Source: Aeromonas popoffii
GTDB taxonomy: Bacteria > Pseudomonadota > Gammaproteobacteria > Enterobacterales > Aeromonadaceae
Direction of reading: 5' to 3'
NCBI RefSeq assembly: GCF_000820025.1
Contig: NZ_CDBI01000070.1
Coordinates: 862-64,861 of the forward strand
Length of the DNA stretch: 64,000 bases
The position numbers and the translations under genes are program-made. This document shows, one piece after another, positions 63,717 through 64,000 of the stretch (its first letter is position 1; each line of letters starts with the position of its first letter). The notes under the pieces were generated by a model that was not told the origin of the DNA, did not search any database, and saw only the letters and a list, made by a program, of their open reading frames with translations.

Positions 63717-64000
63717 ATGCAAACACTGCAAAATCATTTCCTGCTCGCCATGCCAAGCCTCTCCGATCCCTATTTCGAGCGTTCGCTGGTCTACCTGTGC
63801 GAACACAACGAAGAGGGTGCAATGGGGCTGGTGGTCAACATCCCGGTGGACATGTCGCTGGACGCCATGCTGACCCAGCTCAAGCTCGCCCCCCCGGCCA
63901 GCCCGGATCTCAAGCAGCCCGTGCTGCAAGGAGGACCGGTACACGCCGATCGCGGTTTCGTGCTGCATAGCTTCCGCCCGGGGTTCAACTCCACCCTGCA
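63717..64000 (+). CDS. yqgE: YqgE/AlgH family protein (UPF0301), 3'-truncated by window
   Basis: The frame from the ATG at 63717 is open to the window end, giving 94 complete codons: MQTLQNHFLLAMPSLSDPYF, ERSLVYLCEHNEEGAMGLVV, NIP, then PVLQGGPVHADRGFVLHS. This is the start of the YqgE/AlgH family, normally about 187 residues, of unknown biochemical function, and often between gshB and the Holliday-junction resolvase gene ruvX/yqgF. The ribosome site is weak (TTGGCCCAT). Confidence 0.95.
   Translation, partial: MQTLQNHFLLAMPSLSDPYFERSLVYLCEHNEEGAMGLVVNIPVDMSLDAMLTQLKLAPPASPDLKQPVLQGGPVHADRGFVLHSFRPGFNSTL

Overview
The window looks like the chromosome of an Aeromonas-type gammaproteobacterium. 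This is inferred from the gene neighbourhoods (topA, astB, sohB, yciK; tyrS, mepM, anmK; tktA, metK, sprT, endA, rsmE, gshB, yqgE), from a Vibrio/Aeromonas-style chitin-oligosaccharide locus under a ChiS-like sensor, and from the GC-rich core genes. No search was run, so the genus is an inference.

Layout. (1) 1-6591: the right end of a probable genomic island. It carries a type VI secretion unit (3' part of vgrG, a DUF4123 adaptor, a Tle1-like lipase effector and a lipoprotein immunity candidate), then a P4-type tyrosine integrase, and ends at a 45-nt copy of the 3' part of a tRNA-Thr(CGU) gene, read here as an attachment site. (2) 6592-17131: accessory DNA. A complete malonate decarboxylase cluster (mdcABCDEFGH plus convergent mdcR), less GC-rich than the core genes by eye, lies between transposase remnants: an IS1-like fragment on the left, and an IS256-like pseudogene plus an IS5-like fragment on the right. 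(3) 17132-18131: two small unknown proteins and a tRNA-Gly/tRNA-Cys pair. (4) 18380-32885: the chitin-oligosaccharide locus, with a ChiS-like regulator, a periplasmic binding protein, a five-part oligopeptide-type ABC transporter, a GH9 glucosaminidase, a BadF-type amino-sugar kinase and a GH20 beta-N-acetylhexosaminidase. (5) 33099-64000: core genes and scattered singles. These include a PAS chemoreceptor, an alkyltransferase-like protein, topA, astB, sohB, yciK, two LysR regulators, an MFS sugar exporter, a MalY/PatB lyase, a TAXI receptor with a low-complexity tail, a divergent PurA, tyrS, mepM, anmK, a protein made of three fused RidA domains, tktA, metK behind MetJ boxes, sprT, endA, rsmE, gshB and the start of yqgE.

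How the genes work together. The T6SS unit should deliver a phospholipase while the lipoprotein protects the producer. The mdc genes import malonate, build the 2'-(5''-phosphoribosyl)-3'-dephospho-CoA group on MdcC and decarboxylate malonate to acetate. The chitin locus takes up (GlcNAc)n oligomers from the periplasm, trims them in the cytoplasm and phosphorylates the amino sugars.

The least ordinary observations are the triple RidA fusion, a 136-bp tandem duplication at the GH9/kinase junction that creates a 47-codon ORF repeating the GH9 C-terminus (with a weaker echo at the next junction), the divergent PurA opposite a LysR gene, the tRNA-Thr island boundary with a T6SS cargo, and a long inverted repeat upstream of the chitin-oligosaccharide operon.
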